Made by a program: the position numbers and the translations under genes
Shown: one piece after another, positions 60,743-64,000 of the stretch
Numbering within the stretch: the first letter of the stretch is position 1
Layout of the letters: each line of letters opens with the position of its first letter
Origin: JACRCT01 sp036504155
GTDB taxonomy: Bacteria; Myxococcota; Myxococcia; Myxococcales; UBA5297
Reading direction: 5' to 3'
DNA: 64,000 nucleotides
Assembly (NCBI GenBank): GCA_036504155.1
Contig: DASXVQ010000122.1
Coordinates: 1 to 64,000 of the forward strand
The notes under the pieces: model-generated
Told to the model about the DNA's origin: nothing
The model's database searches: none
The model's input: the letters and a program-made list of their open reading frames with translations, nothing else

Positions 60743-61789
60743 ATGCGAATCCTCTCTGGAGTCCAGCCCTCGGGGAAGCTGCACCTGGGCAACTACTTCG
60801 GCGCCATCCGCCAGTTCGTGGAGCTGCAGGAGAAGGGCGAGGCGCTCTACTTCATCGCCGACCTGCATGCGCTCACCAGCGTGCGCGACCCGGCGCTGCT
60901 CACCGAGTACACGCGCGGCGTGGCCCTCGACTTCCTGGCGCTGGGCCTGGACCCCAAGCGGTCGATCCTCTTCCGCCAGTCCGACGTGCCCTGGCACGCC
61001 GAGCTGTTCTGGATCATCGCGACGGTGACGCCGGTGGCGCTGATGGAGCGCGGCACCAGCTACAAGGACAAGATCGCCCGCGGGCTCTCGCCCAACCTGG
61101 GCCTGTTCACCTACCCGACGCTGCAGGCCGCCGACATCCTCATCTACGACAGCGACCTCGTCCCGGTGGGCAGCGACCAGCGCCAGCACATCGAGTTCAC
61201 CCGCGACATCGCCACCAAGTTCAACTCCACCTACGTCAAGGGCTACGACCCGCAGGACCCGGAGAACAAGGGCGGCAAGGGCGCCAAGGGCATCCTCAAG
61301 CTGCCCGACGCGCACATCCTGGACGCGACCGCGGTGGTGCCGGGCACCGACGGGCAGAAGATGTCCAAGAGCTACAGCAACACCATCGACCTGTTCGGCG
61401 AAGACAAGGCGCTCAAGAAGCAGATCATGGGCATCGTCACCGACTCCACCCCGGTCGAGGCGCCCAAGGATCCCGACAAGAACACGGTCTTCGCGCTGCT
61501 CAAGCTGTTCCTGCCGGCCGAGGAGCTCAAGGCGGTCGAGGAGAGCTTCCGCAAGGGCGGCACGGGCTACGGCGAGTACAAGAAGAGGCTGCTCGAGGCC
61601 TTCCACGCGCGCTTCGACGAGGCCCGCAAGCGGCGCGCCGAGCTGGAGAAGGATCCCGCCGAGGTCGAGCGCATCCTCCAGGACGGCGCGAAGCGGGCGC
61701 GCGCGCTGGCCGAGCCGCTGATGGACGAGGTCCGCCGGGCGGTCGGTCTGCCGAAGCGGGCCGCCTCGACGGTCTCGGGACAGGGCTAG
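60743..61789 (+). CDS. trpS: tryptophanyl-tRNA synthetase
   Basis: A 348-residue class I synthetase charging tRNA-Trp. The HIGH-type motif is SGKLHLGNYFG (about residues 10-20), with ATP-binding KMSKSYSNTI at about 206-215. Other matches include FIADLHALTSVRDP and GSDQRQHIEFTRDIATKFN. The length is normal (about 330-350). It is followed 15 bp later by the PilZ gene; all three genes at this end run in the same direction. Confidence 0.98.
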   Translation: MRILSGVQPSGKLHLGNYFGAIRQFVELQEKGEALYFIADLHALTSVRDPALLTEYTRGVALDFLALGLDPKRSILFRQSDVPWHAELFWIIATVTPVALMERGTSYKDKIARGLSPNLGLFTYPTLQAADILIYDSDLVPVGSDQRQHIEFTRDIATKFNSTYVKGYDPQDPENKGGKGAKGILKLPDAHILDATAVVPGTDGQKMSKSYSNTIDLFGEDKALKKQIMGIVTDSTPVEAPKDPDKNTVFALLKLFLPAEELKAVEESFRKGGTGYGEYKKRLLEAFHARFDEARKRRAELEKDPAEVERILQDGAKRARALAEPLMDEVRRAVGLPKRAASTVSGQG

Positions 61790-61804
61790 GGGCGGGAGAG
61801 CGCG

Positions 61805-62905
61805 ATGCAGCGGATCATGCCTCAACCCGGGACCCCGGCCGCCGAGTTGGCGCGGCTCGGGGACGAGGAGCGCGAGCTCGCCGAGCGCGAGTCCCAGATG
61901 CTCACCCAGGGCGTCGAGGTGGAGATGCGCGCCCGCGAGGTGCAGAGCCAGCTCGACGCCGCGCGCGCGGCGCTGCAGCGGCTGGCCAACACCTCGGCGC
62001 ACGGGGACGCCGAGCGGGCCTTCCTCGACTCCCTCTCTCTGGTGGTGCCGCCGCACGTGGCGAGCACGGAGACCTCCCGCGCGCTCGATCTGAGGCGCAA
62101 GGCGCTCATCGCGCGGCTGCAGGCCATCGAGGCCGAGGGGCAGGCCGTCCAGAACCGCGCGGGAAGGCTCTCGGAGATCGCCGAGGCCCTCTCGCGCCTG
62201 CAGGCGTACTCCGCGAACCTGGCGGCCAAGGCCGAAGCGGACCGCCAAGCGGCAGCCCTCGCCGCACAGGCTCCCATCCCGCTGACCCCGGTCGCCGCGG
62301 CCGCGCAGCCCGCGCCGGCCACGGCCCCCGCGCCGCGCAAGCCGCAAGGCCCGGTGTACTCCGCGCCGCCGGCCGCCTGGTCGCGAGGCCCCACCAAGGC
62401 GGACCTCAAGCGAGACACCCAGGAGATGCTGGCGCTCCAGGAGCAGAAGGCCGCGGCCCGCAAGGCGACGCCGCTTCCGCCGGCCGCTGCGCCGCTTGCC
62501 CCGGTGGCGGCCGCCCCGGCGCCTTCCCAGCCGAGGCCTGCCGACGGCATGTTCGGGGAGGCCCGGCGCGGGTCGCGGATGAGGGTGAACGCCGAGGTCA
62601 CGCTCGGCAGCGAGTCGAACTTCTACACCGGCTTCTCGGGCGACCTATCGGAGGGCGGCGTATTCGTCGCTACCTACGAGAAGCTCTTGCCGCCCGGCGC
62701 CGCGGTGGAGGTGACCCTGGCGCTGCCCGACCGGCCGCCCCTCAAGGTCACGGGCAAGGTCAAGTGGGTGCGCGAGCCGGCCGACCACTCTCCGGGCGTG
62801 TTCCCGGGGATGGGAATCCAGTTCGACCAGGTCCACGCGGAAGCGTTGTCGGTCATCAAGTCGTTCCTGCAGCGACGCGAGCCGATGTTCTGGGACGAGG
62901 GATGA
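61805..62905 (+). CDS. PilZ domain protein with coiled-coil N-terminus
   Basis: A 366-residue protein. Residues about 15-140 are a long charged coiled coil; 150-245 is a Pro/Ala-rich linker. The C-terminal PilZ domain (about 253-360) has RRGSRMRV (the RxxxR c-di-GMP motif) and GDLSEGGVFVATYEKLLPPG (the D/NxSxxG motif), of the TIGR02266 type common in myxobacteria. It probably binds cyclic di-GMP and controls a motility or surface function. It overlaps the rimO start region by one ATGA if the earlier start at 62902 is used. Confidence 0.9.
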   Translation: MQRIMPQPGTPAAELARLGDEERELAERESQMLTQGVEVEMRAREVQSQLDAARAALQRLANTSAHGDAERAFLDSLSLVVPPHVASTETSRALDLRRKALIARLQAIEAEGQAVQNRAGRLSEIAEALSRLQAYSANLAAKAEADRQAAALAAQAPIPLTPVAAAAQPAPATAPAPRKPQGPVYSAPPAAWSRGPTKADLKRDTQEMLALQEQKAAARKATPLPPAAAPLAPVAAAPAPSQPRPADGMFGEARRGSRMRVNAEVTLGSESNFYTGFSGDLSEGGVFVATYEKLLPPGAAVEVTLALPDRPPLKVTGKVKWVREPADHSPGVFPGMGIQFDQVHAEALSVIKSFLQRREPMFWDEG

Positions 62906-62916
62906 CGGAAGGACCG

Positions 62917-64000
62917 ATGACGACGACGAAGACGCGGGCGGCCGGCGAGAAGAGCTTCTACCTGGTGACCCTGGGCTGCGCGAAGAACCGCGTGGACAGC
63001 GAGGTCATGCTCGGGACCCTGGGCAAGAAGGGCTGGAAGCTCGCCGAGCGGCCCGAGGACGCGCGGGTCATCGTCGTCAACACCTGCTCGTTCATCCGCG
63101 ACGCCAAGCAGGAGTCGGTGGACACCATCCTGGAGATGGCGGGGCACAAGCAGACCGGGGCGTGCACCACCCTGGTCGTCGCCGGCTGCCTGCCGCAGCG
63201 CTACTCCAAGGAGCTGCTCGACGAGCTGCCGGAGGTGGACCACTTCGTGGGCACCGGCGCCTACGTGCAGCTGGCCGACCTGCTCGACGCCGAGGGCGCG
63301 CCGCGCTCGCTCATCCCCGACCCGGACTACGTCCACGACGCGCGCACCCCGCGCATCAACTCGATGCCTTCGTACACCTCGTACGTGAAGGTGAGCGAGG
63401 GCTGCGACAACGCGTGCGCCTTCTGCGTCATCCCGCAGATCCGCGGGCCGCAGCGCTCCCGGCCCATCGAGGACGTCGTCGCCGAGGTGAGGAAACAGTC
63501 GCGGCTGGGCTGCGTCGAGTTCAACCTCATCGCCCAGGACCTGACCGCCTACGGGCTCGACCTGCCCGGCAAGCCCCGGCTGCAGGCGCTCCTGCGCGAG
63601 CTGTGCAAGGTGCAGGGGCCGCGCTGGTTCCGGCTGCACTACGCCTACCCGCGCGACTTCCCGGACGAGCTCGTCGACGTCATCGCCAGCGAAGAGAAGA
63701 TCGTGAAGTACCTGGACATGCCGGTGCAGCACGTCAGCGACACGCTGCTGCGGGCGATGAAGCGCGGGCGCAACGCCGCCTTCATCAAGTCCCTGCTCGG
63801 CAAGCTGCGCGAGCGCGTGCCGGGCATCGTCCTGCGCACCTCGCTGATCGTCGGTTTGCCCGGCGAGACCGAAGAGGAGTTCGAGGCGCTCAAGGAGTTC
63901 GTCAAGGAGCAGCGCTTCGAGCGGCTGGGAGTCTTCGAGTACAGCCCCGAGGAGGGGACTCCGGCGGCGACGATGCCCGGACAGGTGCCCGAGAAGGTCA
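62917..64000 (+). CDS. rimO: ribosomal protein uS12 methylthiotransferase, 3' end beyond the window
   Basis: Partial: 361 codons are visible and no stop occurs before the window ends. The N-terminal UPF0004 domain has LGCAKNRVDSEVML (Cys near 21), VVNTCSF and GCLPQRYSK. The radical-SAM cluster motif CDNACAFC (C163, C167, C170) follows, then NLIAQDLTAYG, LHYAYPRDFPDEL, YLDMPVQHVSDTLLRAMKRG and LIVGLPGETEEEF. This is the RimO family, which adds a methylthio group to an aspartate of S12 using two iron-sulfur clusters. I prefer the ATG at 62917 (GGAAGG five bases upstream); the ATG at 62902 overlaps the previous stop. Confidence 0.97.
   Translation, partial: MTTTKTRAAGEKSFYLVTLGCAKNRVDSEVMLGTLGKKGWKLAERPEDARVIVVNTCSFIRDAKQESVDTILEMAGHKQTGACTTLVVAGCLPQRYSKELLDELPEVDHFVGTGAYVQLADLLDAEGAPRSLIPDPDYVHDARTPRINSMPSYTSYVKVSEGCDNACAFCVIPQIRGPQRSRPIEDVVAEVRKQSRLGCVEFNLIAQDLTAYGLDLPGKPRLQALLRELCKVQGPRWFRLHYAYPRDFPDELVDVIASEEKIVKYLDMPVQHVSDTLLRAMKRGRNAAFIKSLLGKLRERVPGIVLRTSLIVGLPGETEEEFEALKEFVKEQRFERLGVFEYSPEEGTPAATMPGQVPEKV

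Overview
The window is very GC-rich (roughly 70%) chromosomal DNA with G/C-ending codons and dense, often overlapping genes. The gene content points to a Gram-negative delta-type proteobacterium, most likely a Myxococcota member of the Anaeromyxobacter/Myxococcus kind. The signs are many lipoproteins with Asp/Ala/Gly-rich linkers after the lipobox, Cys-rich repeat lipoproteins, a DUF3160 protein, a PilZ protein of the myxobacterial kind, and the rplY-pth-rpsF-rpsR-rplI order. This placement is inference from gene families. There is no rRNA, tRNA, CRISPR array, intact insertion sequence or prophage.

Layout. 0-10 kb: a truncated sigma-factor fragment, a DUF4349 lipoprotein, a PPP-type phosphatase, a phospholipase-D-fold protein, a large PKD/beta-helix lipoprotein and an M48 metalloprotease. 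10-16 kb: an apparent operon of a Pro/Lys-rich membrane protein, MoxR ATPase, DUF58 protein and TgpA-like transglutaminase. 15.8-17.2 kb: a gene-poor stretch with two direct copies of a ~232 bp repeat, each carrying a perfect 16 bp palindrome, around a small lipoprotein gene and a gene remnant. 17.2-20.7 kb: an unusual four-domain RNA-end-processing fusion (MJ1316/DUF504, EEP nuclease, 2H phosphoesterase, eukaryote-type poly(A) polymerase), divergent from a TylF-like methyltransferase. 20.6-28.1 kb: an N-acetylmuramoyl-L-alanine amidase and an overlapping RND efflux operon (TolC-like, adaptor, pump, DUF2892). 28.4-31.4 kb: the ribosomal-protein operon, whose L25, S6 and S18 all carry low-complexity tails. 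31.6-36 kb: receiver-only response regulator, APC permease, DUF3160 protein. 36-42.5 kb: a 1550-residue acyl-CoA-synthetase/GNAT fusion and a GH1 glycosidase preceded by an orphan lipoprotein signal ORF.

42.5-64 kb: two large lipoproteins, an SPFH coiled-coil protein, a SatP-like transporter, EpmA, an M3-like metallopeptidase lipoprotein coupled to a DsbA-like lipoprotein, an SsnA-like amidohydrolase next to a threonine-synthase-like protein that has lost its PLP lysine, a flippase-like membrane protein, a protein of five tandem membrane repeats, a DUF2058 protein, a GHL10-type lipoprotein, trpS, a PilZ protein and the 5' part of rimO, which runs off the window.

Most of the window is housekeeping or cell-envelope function. 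The strongest candidate for an under-described system is the RNA-repair-like fusion at 17235-19856. Next are the PLP-lysine-less threonine synthase homologue, the ligase/GNAT giant protein and the paired palindromic repeats.
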